Shown one piece after another: positions 19,179 to 29,161 of a DNA stretch of 38,982 bases. The stretch spans positions 397,604 to 436,585 of the forward strand of contig MNCI01005374.1 in NCBI GenBank assembly GCA_015680685.1. The letters are read 5' to 3'. The position numbers were made by a program, and so were the translations under genes. This DNA comes from Gnetum montanum (lineage: Eukaryota > Streptophyta > Gnetopsida > Gnetales > Gnetaceae). Below the pieces are notes generated by a model. The model made no database searches and was not told the origin of the DNA. It saw nothing but the letters and a program-made list of their open reading frames with translations. How positions within the stretch are numbered: position 1 is the first letter of the stretch; every line of letters starts with the position of its first letter.

Positions 19179-21985
19179 ATGGCCCTGAAACGTGGACACC
19201 AGGAATGTCCTGCTCAAGGTGGGAGCAAACAAGTTAGGAGAGGTGAAGGACAAGTTTCTACTGAATAGCATGTAGAGTAGGAGGAACAATCATTTAGCAT
19301 TCACCAAGAAGACCCTGCTACTGTACAATGAAGGTAGGTAGAAGGAGGAGTTGCGGTAGCGCCTGAATAGGGACAACATCTCACGTTGTCCCAGGATTGT
19401 CTTCAGGCTATCCATGAAAGGTAGACATTCACTGCGGTGATTGTGGAATTAAATTTTGAATCTTTCATAGAGTTTGCTCCAAAGGCCGTTAGGGATCACC
19501 TCAAAGGATCCCCATTATGGCTTGTCCTCTCTAAAAGCGGTGCCTGGTACTTAGGGGAAATGTACCAATTTTGGCACAACAGAGAACAAGGAACCATGGT
19601 TAACATTTATGGTGTGACAGTTGATTTCTTTATGTAGGCCATTTCAGAGGCATTAAACCTTTTGAATACAGTGCCAAAGGTTGCTCAGTTATCCACCTGT
19701 TTAGACCCTGATGCATGACGAGTTTGGTTGGACAGGGCATATGGCAAGGATAAGACGTTTGGAGAGTTGACGATGGAAAAAAGGATCTATTTCAAAATTG
19801 GAACTTATCACCTCTTCCCCATGAAGGGCTTAAAAAGAATCTCAACATATGTAGGAAGGGGATGTGCAGTGTTGATGGGAAAGGTTAATGCTAACCTACC
19901 TCATCTATATTTTACAGAGATCCTGAGGCGGTTTGAAGAATGGAAGACAGGGAAGCTTGCATTACCCTTTCTTTGTCTTATCAGGAAGTTGTGCTGACAT
20001 GCTGGTATCAGAGGATACACCAATGATGTCCTCAGAAAAGCTCAAAATGCTTCATATGCTAAATTGTTAAAGCCACCGGCCGCAAGGAAAATCACTGGTG
20101 AGACGCTGGGATCGGAACAAGAAAAAGAATAGACAACTAGGCCAACTGCAACTCAACTTGTAGGATCCAGCCAACTTCCAAGTATGGGACCTAGCTAGCA
20201 ATAGGAAGTACGGCTTAGCATGGGCCAAGATTAACCATCGCCACCTCAAGATTACAGACCATCGATGAGCCATCTCAGGGCCATCATTGAGACAGTTAGT
20301 TAAGGAAGTTGTGATGATGCAAATCTCTTCCGTGTCATCAACGATGCCATACAACCCATGATTTCTTTGGGTCATAAAAGGGGTGAAGTGTCCATCCATA
20401 CAGGAGGAGGGGAAAGCACTTGGTCACAATAGATCTTGGAAAATGTTGCATCTTTCCAAGTGTAGTTAGAAACTGGTGAAGTAGCCATAGTGGTAGTCAT
20501 GCAACACCAGGATGCAACAGGAGCCGTACAAGTGGTCACAGACCACATTAAAGAATCATTCAATGTACCTATTTTGCTACCAGAAAATCTCATGAGAGCA
20601 CGGGATGCTCAAACTTTGGCCGGAACCTCAATGACTCTTGCAGAACATGAGGATGTACTTGATCGTTTGCTAAAAATAGGACAAGTAATGACATCCCTGT
20701 TTGACATCCCTTTGGATGTTATGGCAATTAATTAGACCTCATTTCCACCAAAGGAAAGCTAGTCTTGATAGAGATGAGGGACAAGCATGCTGAAGAAGAG
20801 GTGAAGAAATTGCAAGAAAGGCTCATGGCCCTACAAGCAGCACAATAGGATCCTTTGCAATTGGTTCCCACGGACCAGCTGGATGCTTTCAAAACTAAGA
20901 AACTGGACAAACTACTGATGGAGAACAAGAAGGTGGTAGAAGAAAAAGAGAAGGCTATTTGGGATACCTCTGTAGCGCAAGCGTAGACTTACGCTCATAC
21001 TAGGGCACTCAAGGCCTTACAAGAGGAAGACAAGAAGCATGTTGCTGACAACCTTTGATTGACCTCTATGGAAAAGAAAAAGAATGTTCTTGAAGAACAT
21101 TTTTAGTAGTTATGAGAACAACTCATCCAGGTCAACCAGGACATGAACCACTTAGCCAGGGAGAATCAAACCCTCTTAATGGAGGAGGTATGAGCCATTT
21201 GCCAGAAGATGGCTATTGAAATAAGTGTGTGGTAGAATGAGGCTAAAAGACATGAAAAGCTAAAGGACCACTTTCGAGACTAGGTGGGAATGTACAAATA
21301 GATCATTGAGAAGGAGATCCATATGGCCAAGGCCCACATAAACACTATTAGTGCTCAAAAAACTGAATGGCGGTACATATTGGACACATATGCACTTTCC
21401 CACTAGGCAGAAGTTAAAAATTGGGACCTACAGATCCAAGACCTTACAAAATACATGGAGTTGGCAAACCTGCGATATGCCAACCTTGCCATGTTAACAA
21501 CAGGGTGCTCGAGAATAGGGCTCAAGCAACAAGTAGCCACCATGTACAGCAAATATGAAATAGAATTTACAAAATGCAAGAAGATATTGCAAAAACTGGA
21601 GATTGCAAATTCTGAACTTGAGGTGGTTAAAGAAAGCTACCAAGAACAAAAGGGTGTTGCAAAAGATTTGGCTTGACGGCTTGTAGATTTCCAAGAATAT
21701 AGAGACAAAGCCAGAGCCTACAAGGAGGAATGGCGGGTGTTTGGGGCTTGGTATGTCAAGGCAAATAAAATGTTTTTGCAACTACCCTGCCCATGGAAGG
21801 TGCCGACTCCATAAAACATTGAAACATTAGCATGGACGACACAAGATCCCTAGACCAAAGAGGAGAAACTCTAGGCCATACTTCAATGCCATCAAGTTCC
21901 AAGACCTAGAGCACAAGACAAGGGAAAGAAACCTATGGAGGAGCCACGGCCACCAGGAACTACATGAGTTCCATCAATTTTGTAG
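19179..21985 (+). pseudogene. ORF2 of element A: transposon-protein-like domain plus long coiled coil
   Basis: About 935 codons from ATG 19179, which sits directly after a TTGCAG splice acceptor, to TAG 21983-21985. The N-terminal third (about 19440-20010) resembles the 'putative plant transposon protein' domain (PF20167 type): WLDRAYG, LTMEKRIYFKIGTYHLFP and KLALPFLCLIRKLC. The middle (about 20490-20735) has TGAVQVVTDHIKESF and AEHEDVLDRLLKIGQ. The last third (about 20750-21780) is heptad-rich and charged (EEEVKKLQERLMALQ, YSKYEIEFTKCKKILQ), a long coiled coil. The frame shifts near 20733, and most in-frame stops are TAG. It is not pol or a typical env: no membrane segment or RT motif is seen. 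Its function is unknown; the domain name comes from memory and needs a profile search. Confidence 0.6.
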
Positions 21986-22140
21986 CTATAAAATTTTCCT
22001 TTGATTCTTTGTGTTGTGTCTCAATTTTGTTCTAGTTCCATACTACAACATAACCCATTCTCACCATTCAATAATCCCATACCTATCCACTTTGTAATCA
22101 ATGGAGCTTATTCTCATTATAACTCAAGGACGAGTTTTCA

Positions 22141-22156
22141 TTTAGTCATGGGGGTA
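22141..22156 (+). promoter_or_regulatory. Polypurine tract of element A
   Basis: TTTAGTCATGGGGGTA lies immediately 5' of LTR2, the expected place for plus-strand DNA priming. The G5 run is the purine core. Confidence 0.75.
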
Positions 22157-22954
22157 TGATGAGTTATCATTTTTTTGGCTGCGATATCGCATACACGATA
22201 TTGCAGCCTGTCTCCTCATCTATAAATAAGAGGTAGATAGTTTTGGTAGGCAGTTTTTGGAGAATTTCTTTTAAGTGTTTAGTTTTAGGTAGTTCCTCTC
22301 TTAACCCTTTCCTCCCAGTGCATGCCTGCAGTGTGGTGATTGTAATTGTATGGCATCCTTATTCGAGTGTGATGTACTTGGACACACACATGATTGGCAA
22401 TAAAGATTGAGATTATCTCATCATTGCAGATTTCACTTAGCTTAATTATTTATGTAATTAATTGTTATTTATTGCTTTCATAGTTAATATATCTTCACCC
22501 TAAAATCCTTTTAAACGTGGAATGAGTATGACTTTATCATGAGCATTTAAGTGCGACTACTTGGTAACCTAGTAGCGTACCTAGGAACTGTGCTTGGTAA
22601 CCCCAGTGGTAGTCGTGCATGCAGTCCAAGATGTGTGTGGATTATCAAGGAACAGATGCTCATCACACTTAGGCTAGCTTAGATTCTCTCTCACTCTCTC
22701 CCTGTCCTAGTTTAGCTAATATTATTTTCCATTAGCCTAGGAGTAGTATTAGTATAGGAACACATCATACACCTCACTTTGGACTAAACCATACGTGACA
22801 AAGCTAATACTAGTCCAGGTGAGAAGACAACGAACTGCGATCTAAGAATAACTATCTAGATACCACAACTAGTTTGTCTATGGAGTTCGATTGGATTGTG
22901 CATGAAATGCTCATATTCGTATGGTTGAGTGTAAGGGTACCTCTGCACTCATCA
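22157..22954 (+). repeat. LTR2 (3' LTR) of element A, 798 bp
   Basis: Runs TGATGAG to CTCATCA with a GATATC half-site pair (22182-22205), TATAAATAAG at 22221-22230 and AATAAA at 22399-22404. It matches LTR1 throughout with roughly 8% difference by eye, mostly transitions. Confidence 0.93.
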
Positions 22955-22959
22955 GCAGT
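22955..22959. repeat. Right target-site duplication of element A (gcagt)
   Basis: GCAGT directly follows LTR2 and matches ACAGT at 14360-14364 except for one transition. Confidence 0.8.
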
Positions 22960-24168
22960 CATTGGTGGGGGCCTTGGGAGGATTGACCTTTGGCCCTTGG
23001 TATGTGATCTTTTTTTCTTTTGTTATAGTTGCTATAGTAGTGTTGTTTTTTTTACTCTTTTTCTTGTCTCTTCAAGTGTGTTGGTTTTTAAATGATATAT
23101 AAGACAGATCATGGCTGGCCTCTACGACATCCTCTATGTATTTAGTTTGTGAGAATGCTTGGCTAAGAGACTGTGGATCAAGGTAGTAGATTTTAGACTT
23201 AATAAATTCATTAACTACTCCCTTGCATATGGCTAAAAAATGGGTTTCAGCTATTGGCTTTGGTATTTCATTTAGCAATCTATTCCACAACTGATTGAAT
23301 TTTAGTATAGGTTCTAAGGGCCCTTGCTTGACCTTCATGAGTTGGTTAAGCATTGTGTCAAGCTTCAAGTTATACTTAAAGTAATTGACAAACTTGGCTA
23401 CTAACTCTTCCAGAGAGGATATAGATCCTCTAGGCAATGCACAATACCAATTGAGTGCTTTCCTAGTCAAAGACATAGGGAAAATCCTCAGGATGGTATG
23501 AGGCCATGGTTGCAAGAGCAAACATTCAGATTGAAAGTTGATAAGGTGAGCATTAGGGTAACCTTCTCTATTATATTTGCTAAATTGTGGAATGGGGACA
23601 CTAGGAGGAAGTGTTAGGGATGGGACTATAGGACTTATGGGATCATCTTGGTAGAAGTCTTAACAATTTGTGCGGTAGAGGCTTTAAGCCTCTTCAATTC
23701 CTCTGTTAGATCTTGATCATTTGGAAGGCTTGATCCAAGCCTTGTGATGGCCCCATAGTTTGTGAGGTTTGTACATAAGGTTGTGGCATCTGTTGTGAGG
23801 CTTGTGACCTCGTCATGGGTTGCATGACAAAAGGAAAAGGTTGCACTATGGTTGTGACTTGTGAGAAAAATAAAGAAAAAGATGTTTGTGGTGGCACTTG
23901 AGGCATGAATGGGACAAACATGGTGTGTGACCCTTATGTTGTAGAATCCAGTGTGTGTGATGAATACTAGCAGTGGAAACATTGTGAATTTAGGCAAAAT
24001 GGATGAAGAAGAGTAGCGATGGTAGTAGCAATAGTAGGAGTTTGATGATAATGAGGAAATGAAATTAGTTTCAAATGTGCAGGGTTCTAACATTCTATTG
24101 TAGAGAAGCTTTGAATATGAAAATAATTCTTTGGCATTAAAAATTGCATGGTGTGCACCCCATGCCAA
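22955..24168 (-). pseudogene. Element C: Gag N-terminal half (Tat/Ogre-like), right half
   Basis: The 149-residue frame at 23521-23072 is a retrotransposon Gag core: LRIFPMSLTRKALNWYCALP, SISSLEELVAKFVNYF, MKVKQGPLEPILKFNQLWNR and AICKGVVNEF. Upstream, at 24168-23635, two overlapping frames hold a Gln/Pro/Ser-rich N-terminus (QPMTRSQASQQMPQPYVQTS, and NDQDLTEELKRLKAS in the other frame), so a frameshift separates them. Reading on towards lower coordinates it is cut at 22955 by element A and resumes at 14359 with the Gag C-terminus. The order and orientation of the two parts fit one gag gene split by the insertion. Confidence 0.8.
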
Positions 24169-25099
24169 CGGTCAAATAAAAAATGTCTAGGTTTAGAACT
24201 GGATTCCTTGCCAAGCCACTATAGGAGCTTATACATTTCCATTTTCCACTTGTTAAATCATATTGTTTGTTCCCACTCCACATCACGAGTGGATTAAATT
24301 ATGAAAGTTTAAACATGTTTATGAAAAGGTTAAAAACACTTATGAAGGTGAATTTTTTTACCATCCATTCTAAAAGAATAGTTTATTCTTCACATTAAGA
24401 GGGCCAAGTAATGGTGTAGGAAAAAACGGTAAATGATCTTGACTAATATAGTTAAAGATTACCTAATAAACAAGATGAAAAAATCACATTATATTGCTAA
24501 TTTTATTGGAAAACTTTGCTCAAATGGAATTTTTTTTTATAAGAGAGGGAGTGTAAAAACCTAATAAAGGATCATCACCAAAGGCTCAAAGTTCATCTTG
24601 TCAAGGCAAAGTCTTGGGAGAGTTGTTGAATGAGTAAAGCCTAACCTCTTTCAAGTAGTTGCACCCAAGCTTGAACTTAGATAACTTAGCTCTTACGACT
24701 TAAGAAACAAGCACCTTACCATCACTCCAACTAATAGTCCCCATTAGAACCCAATACATATTTTCAAAGATATTGCTTTTTAGCTCCAACTTCAAGCAAA
24801 AAAGCTCATAGTGAAAGTAGAACAATTAATTTATTTTCAGCAATATTAATTTCTTTTTGTTTTAAAAACTCAAGGATAGGAAGCTTACAACTTTTGTTGC
24901 TATTTGTTATTTTTTTTCTAATTGATGTGTAAACTAAAATTAGATGACTAAAAGCATCCCAAAGTATAGAGCCAATAAGATAATTTAATAAAACTCAAGT
25001 ATTATATAATAATATATCAAATCAACATACGTCATGAGAACTGGAAAGAAAAAATAAAAAAAAAACAATTAAAGTTGAAATAAAAATTTGCTACTATGG
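24169..25099. other. AT-rich DNA without recognisable genes
   Basis: Between the start of element C gag and the orphan gag scrap. The 5' LTR of C would be expected here, but I cannot delimit it: no PBS or paired LTR ends were found. Confidence 0.45.
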
Positions 25100-25400
25100 A
25101 CTAAGTATCTAAAATAGAAAATGATGATGGTTGTGATTATTTTAGTATGGGAATGCAAACTAAGTTTGTTATATTATGCCTAAGAGTTAGGTGCTTATGC
25201 TTTGAATCCAGAGTTTGTAAAGAAACAAATGCCAAAGAAATTATCATATTTACAAGGCAATTATAAACAAAACTCATACTATCCAAGTGGAGTCATGCCT
25301 CAATTGTATGAGTAGTATTAGCAACAATGGTGTAAACCACAACCATGAGGGATGGTGCCACCTCCACAAAGATATCCATATAGACAGCCAAATATTTTGT
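25100..25400 (+). pseudogene. Orphan gag fragment of the A/B Athila-like family
   Basis: The plus strand encodes pieces matching element B Gag residues about 595-705: NDDGC (about 25120), GAYALNPEF (25190-25216), LSYLQGN, YYPSG, QQW and RYPYRQPN (25370-25393), with stops between. B has YALNPRLNQ, LPYPQGN, YYPSG, QQWQYPQ and RYPYRQPD in the same order. No LTR was recognised beside it. It is the third copy of this gag family in the window. Confidence 0.75.
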
Positions 25401-25682
25401 CAACAATTGTCCTAAACAAGATGATCCTATTTTACCCTTCTTTTTATCCTTGTTTTATTAACTTTATCATTCCAACTTATGGATGTCTTGATTTTCATGG
25501 TGCTTAATTTATTAATGATACAGTTTTATTCATAACTGGTTGAGTGTTATTTGAACAGAAATTTGAAAGAAAAGTGGCGGGAATGTGCTATGATGGGCTT
25601 ATAGCTTGAGGGTTTAGGGTTCACTCTTACAACAAAACCCAACATCCACACTCACGCCCTAGAAGCACCCATATTTATCTAG

Positions 25683-25731
25683 CCTTCCCCAACAACGTTA
25701 ATGTCATCCTTCCCCAACAACGTTAATGTCC
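25683..25731. repeat. 25-bp tandem duplication near the end of element D
   Basis: Two adjacent copies of ccttccccaacaacgttaatg plus tcat/tcc. On the minus strand each contains GTTGTTGGGGAAGG, a PPT-like purine run downstream of the pol gene of element D, so this may be the pol-LTR junction of D. Confidence 0.8.
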
Positions 25732-25929
25732 AGAATTCATAGACATTTACAGAATAGCTGATGGAAGCCAAAATAAAATAAAATAATCAAAGAAATTGGC
25801 GATGTCCTCATCATACTCTCACTGTGGATTTCCAACTTTTCCTCAGGTTGACCCATAATCAGCAAACCTTACATTCGGCTGCCTCTGTCTAACAAATCTG
25901 CTTAAGCTTGTGCTTGAATTTTTACCTAT

Positions 25930-26235
25930 GATGGTTGTTGGTAAATTTTGCTCTACGCCATCATGATGTGAGTTTCTCAATGATCTTTCAGCTTTCCAGT
26001 GGAAACCTTCATTTTCATGGTGGAATCCTTTATCTTCATGGTAGAATGTTCTTGGTAGTGTTTCCTTCAGCGGTGTTTATTTGATGGTTGTTGGTAAATT
26101 TTGCTCTACGCCATCATGATGTGAGTTTCTCTATGATCTTTCAGCTTTCCAGTGGAAACCTTCATTTTCATGGTGGAATCCTTTATCTTCATGGTAGAAT
26201 GTTCTTGGTAGTGTTTCCTTCAGCGGTGTTTATTT
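25930..26235 (-). repeat. 153-bp tandem duplication in the pol tail of element D
   Basis: Copies 25930-26082 and 26083-26235 differ at one base. The period is 51 codons, so the frame is kept; the coding strand reads TPLKETLPRTFYHEDKG in each copy. It lies just after the integrase C-terminus. Confidence 0.95.
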
Positions 26236-27935
26236 TTGCAGGTCCATGACATTGAAAGAAGGCGAGATTTTCATTCCTGCAAGCAGCAACAACCCATACG
26301 CATTATTAGAAATCTTTCTTTTGACCCGGAATCCACCAATTCTCCTAGGCTGCATTTTTGCATATCTCTGACGGATTTGGTCTTGCCTCAACCACACCAT
26401 AACTGCAGCTCCTTCCGCAAATTGCACTTCCCTCCAATGTGCATCAGTTGCAACTTTATACTTTTTTATAGCCCCCACTAGATGTCTTCTCACCGCAGCG
26501 TGAAACTTCTGCATGTTCCACACAAACTCTGGTTGCTACATGTTCACGATTTCTGGTAATCATGGATGGTGTCCATACAACACCTTGAATGATGTTTTTC
26601 TTATGCTTCTGCATTCAAGATTGTTGTAAGCAAACTCTGCTGCTGGTAGTAACTCTTCCCACCGTCTAGAATTTTCACCGCAAAAACTGTAACGAATTTC
26701 CCGATGTTGCACTGCTAACTTCAGCTTGCAACTTAAAGATTATTATAACTCCTACCAAAATGGACTCATAAACTTTCTATCAGTCATTGATTATGCTTCT
26801 GGGTAAACCATGCAGCTTCACTTCTTTGAATAATATTTCTGCCACCTTCCTTGAATCATGGGTCTTTTCACAAGGAATGATTCTTGCTATTTTTGAAAAT
26901 CTATCAACTACTACAAGAATACAATCTTTCTTCTTCATGGTTTGATGAATACTTTTAACAAAATCTATGCTTATGTCCACCCATGGCCTCTCTGGAATTA
27001 GAAGTGACTGACATAGTCCAGTATTGGTAGATACTCCTTTCACCCTTTGACAAATTTGGCAACTTGCTACATATTTCTTAATTTGGCTTCTCATACCTAG
27101 CCAAAAGAAATACCTCCGTAGCCTTTCCACCGTTTTGACTTGCCCATATGTCCACCCATCAGAACATCATGTGTTTCTATCACCATCTTTTACCTTAATT
27201 CTTCATTGGAAATGCAAATTCTGGCCCCTCTACATCATAAACCATCATGGTTTAAGCTGTAATCTTGGTCCACCATCTCACAGTGAACATTTTCAATCTC
27301 ACAATGGGATGGTTATATTTCAGTGTTCATGGCGTAACTTCAACCGTGACCAAATTTTACCAAAATCTAGATCTCCAGCATAGTTCAGATCATTTGGATG
27401 CAACTCTTTGACAATGCCTTCACTTATCTGCAACTTGATTATGGCACCCTTTTTATGCTTAATAACAAAAATAAATACATGTAATTCTTCCACCCACTTA
27501 ATGTGTTTGGCGCTGACCTTTGGTGCTGAGCCTTGTGGTCGATATACAGAATGAACTTCTTGGGAAATAGGTAATGTCTCCACTTCTGCAATGCCCAGAG
27601 AACAGCATAGAATTCCTTCTCATATGTGGAGTATTTCTGGCATGGTTCATTCAGCTTTTCATTGAAATAGGTGAGAGGCTTTCCTTCTTTCCTTAGCACT
27701 CCTATTGCTTCACTGTTGGCATCACATTCCACTAAAAACTCTTTGTTAAAATCTAGTAACGTCAAAATAAGACCTACGGTGAGAGCATGTTTTAGATTTT
27801 GAAAACTTCTTTCTACTACTACTGCTAATGTCTATCAAAACATAGAACCCTAACCCCCATAAGGGTGTTAATCATCCCAGTTGCTATCCCACTAAAATTC
27901 TTAATGAATTTTCTATAAAAACTTGCTAAAATATA

Positions 27936-28061
27936 GAAAGATCTCATCTTCATGGCATTTTGTGATGTTGGCCATTCAACAACAGCTTTTAACTTATCGA
28001 AAGATCTCATCTTCATAGCATTTCACGAAGTTGGCCATTCAACAACAACTTTTAAATTCTC
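27936..28061 (-). repeat. 63-bp in-frame duplication inside the RT of element D
   Basis: Copies 27936-27998 and 27999-28061 differ at about 8 of 63 bases. They encode VVEWPTSxNAMKMRSF-like blocks (21 codons) in the RT-RNase H connection, where one copy is normal. Confidence 0.9.
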
Positions 28062-29161
28062 AAGGTCTACCTTCAAACTGTTCTTGGATATGATGAATCC
28101 AAGGTACCAGCTCTTTTTTAAAAAGTTGCACTTTGAGCATTCACCTTCAACTATTCCTCCTTTAACCATTGCAATATTAACTATAATTGTTCCAAATGTT
28201 CTTGGCTGTACACCAACATATCATCCAGAAATAGAATAACAAAGCGATTAAGATACAATTTTAATACCTCATTCATCAACCGCATGAATGTACTTGGTGC
28301 ATTGGTGAGGCCAAAGGGCATTAGCTTCCACTCATACAAACTATCTGATGTCCTGAATGCAATCTTCCACTCATCTCCCTCTCTGATTTTAATCTAGTAG
28401 TAGCCACTCTTCAAATCTATCATGCTGAAAATTTTTGCACTGCAAAGATTATCCATTCGTAGCATAGGAATTCAATATCTGATGATGATTTGCTGCATCG
28501 TGCGTGCGTCAATGCACATTCCCATCTCTTGCGTTAAAACAAGAAGTACAACACACAAACTCAAACTTTTGCATACCAAACCTTTATGAAATAGCTCCTC
28601 TACTTGTCTTGCTAACTTTGCTATATCATTGGGGCACATCCAATATGTAGCATTGTTGGGAATTTCAGCACCTGGAATAAGATCAATGACATGAGATATT
28701 TGACAGTGTAGTGGTAAATTGTCTAGCAGTTCATCCACCATGATGTTTCCAAATCTTAATAGCATCTCTTGGACTTCTGGCAATGGCAGTGTGTTTTTTG
28801 GTGGTGATCCCGAAGTCACAAGTATAGCAAAAGCCTTCTTCTCCCAGCTTGTGGTTTGGACTATCTCTTGCATCCTCACCATGCAAAATATCTACAATGA
28901 TGGCAGTGTTGATGATATTGATGATGGTGGTGGTATTACAAGCTTCTTGGGCTTATCACCATGTAGTCAAAAACATACACCATCTTTCTTCACAGTCACA
29001 GTGTTAAACCATGAATCAATCAAAGCATGCCTTTCATATTGCCATGGTTTTCCAAAAATGATGTGGTAAGCATCCATCAGAGATCACATCACAAAGCACC
29101 ATATTAGAAAAATAGACCAATTTTGAACTTACCGTGCACTAGTGAGTAATTCTATAGTTGA

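Larger units (their letters stand above)
14365..22954 (+). mobile_element. Complete, decayed non-autonomous Athila-like element A (8590 bp)
   Basis: The order is LTR1 14365-15175, tRNA-Asp primer site 15177-15194, gag remnant 15317-17312, non-coding region 17313-19178, ORF2 remnant 19179-21985, PPT 22141-22156 and LTR2 22157-22954. It is flanked by ACAGT/GCAGT. I found no protease, RT, RNase H or integrase motif between the LTRs. It is inserted in the gag of element C in the opposite orientation. The LTRs differ, by eye, at roughly 60 of about 797 aligned bases, mostly transitions, so the insertion is old. Gag, LTR and internal non-coding similarity show that B belongs to the same family. Confidence 0.9.
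25850..29130 (-). pseudogene. Element D: pol of a Reina-like chromovirus (protease end, RT, RNase H, integrase)
   Basis: A minus-strand polyprotein broken by stops and frameshifts. In order: protease end with IIFGKPWQYERH (about 29060-29020); pre-RT HVIDLIPGAEIPN and RQVEELFHKGLV (about 28700-28590); RT with [12 protein letters not shown] and catalytic FLDDMLVYS (about 28230-28200); YRKFIKNFSGIA (about 27910); RNase H at 27765-27440 (FLVECDANSEAIGVL, YSTYEKEFYAVLWALQKW); integrase zinc and catalytic parts at 27130-26640 (CQICQRVKG, RPWVDISIDFV, LPAAEFAYNN); and the integrase C-terminus at 26523-26230 (VWLRQDQIRQRYAK, ISPSFNVMDLQK). A tail runs to about 25850. The wording of these blocks fits Reina-type chromoviruses. 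The RT active site is preserved, but the frame is not. The protease start lies beyond the LINE at 33340-33485. Confidence 0.85.

Noticed and set aside
25558-25590. AAAAGTGGCGGGAA followed by TGTGCTATG as a plus-strand PPT and LTR start
   Set aside because: No matching LTR or plus-strand pol accompanies it; the surrounding element D is on the minus strand.
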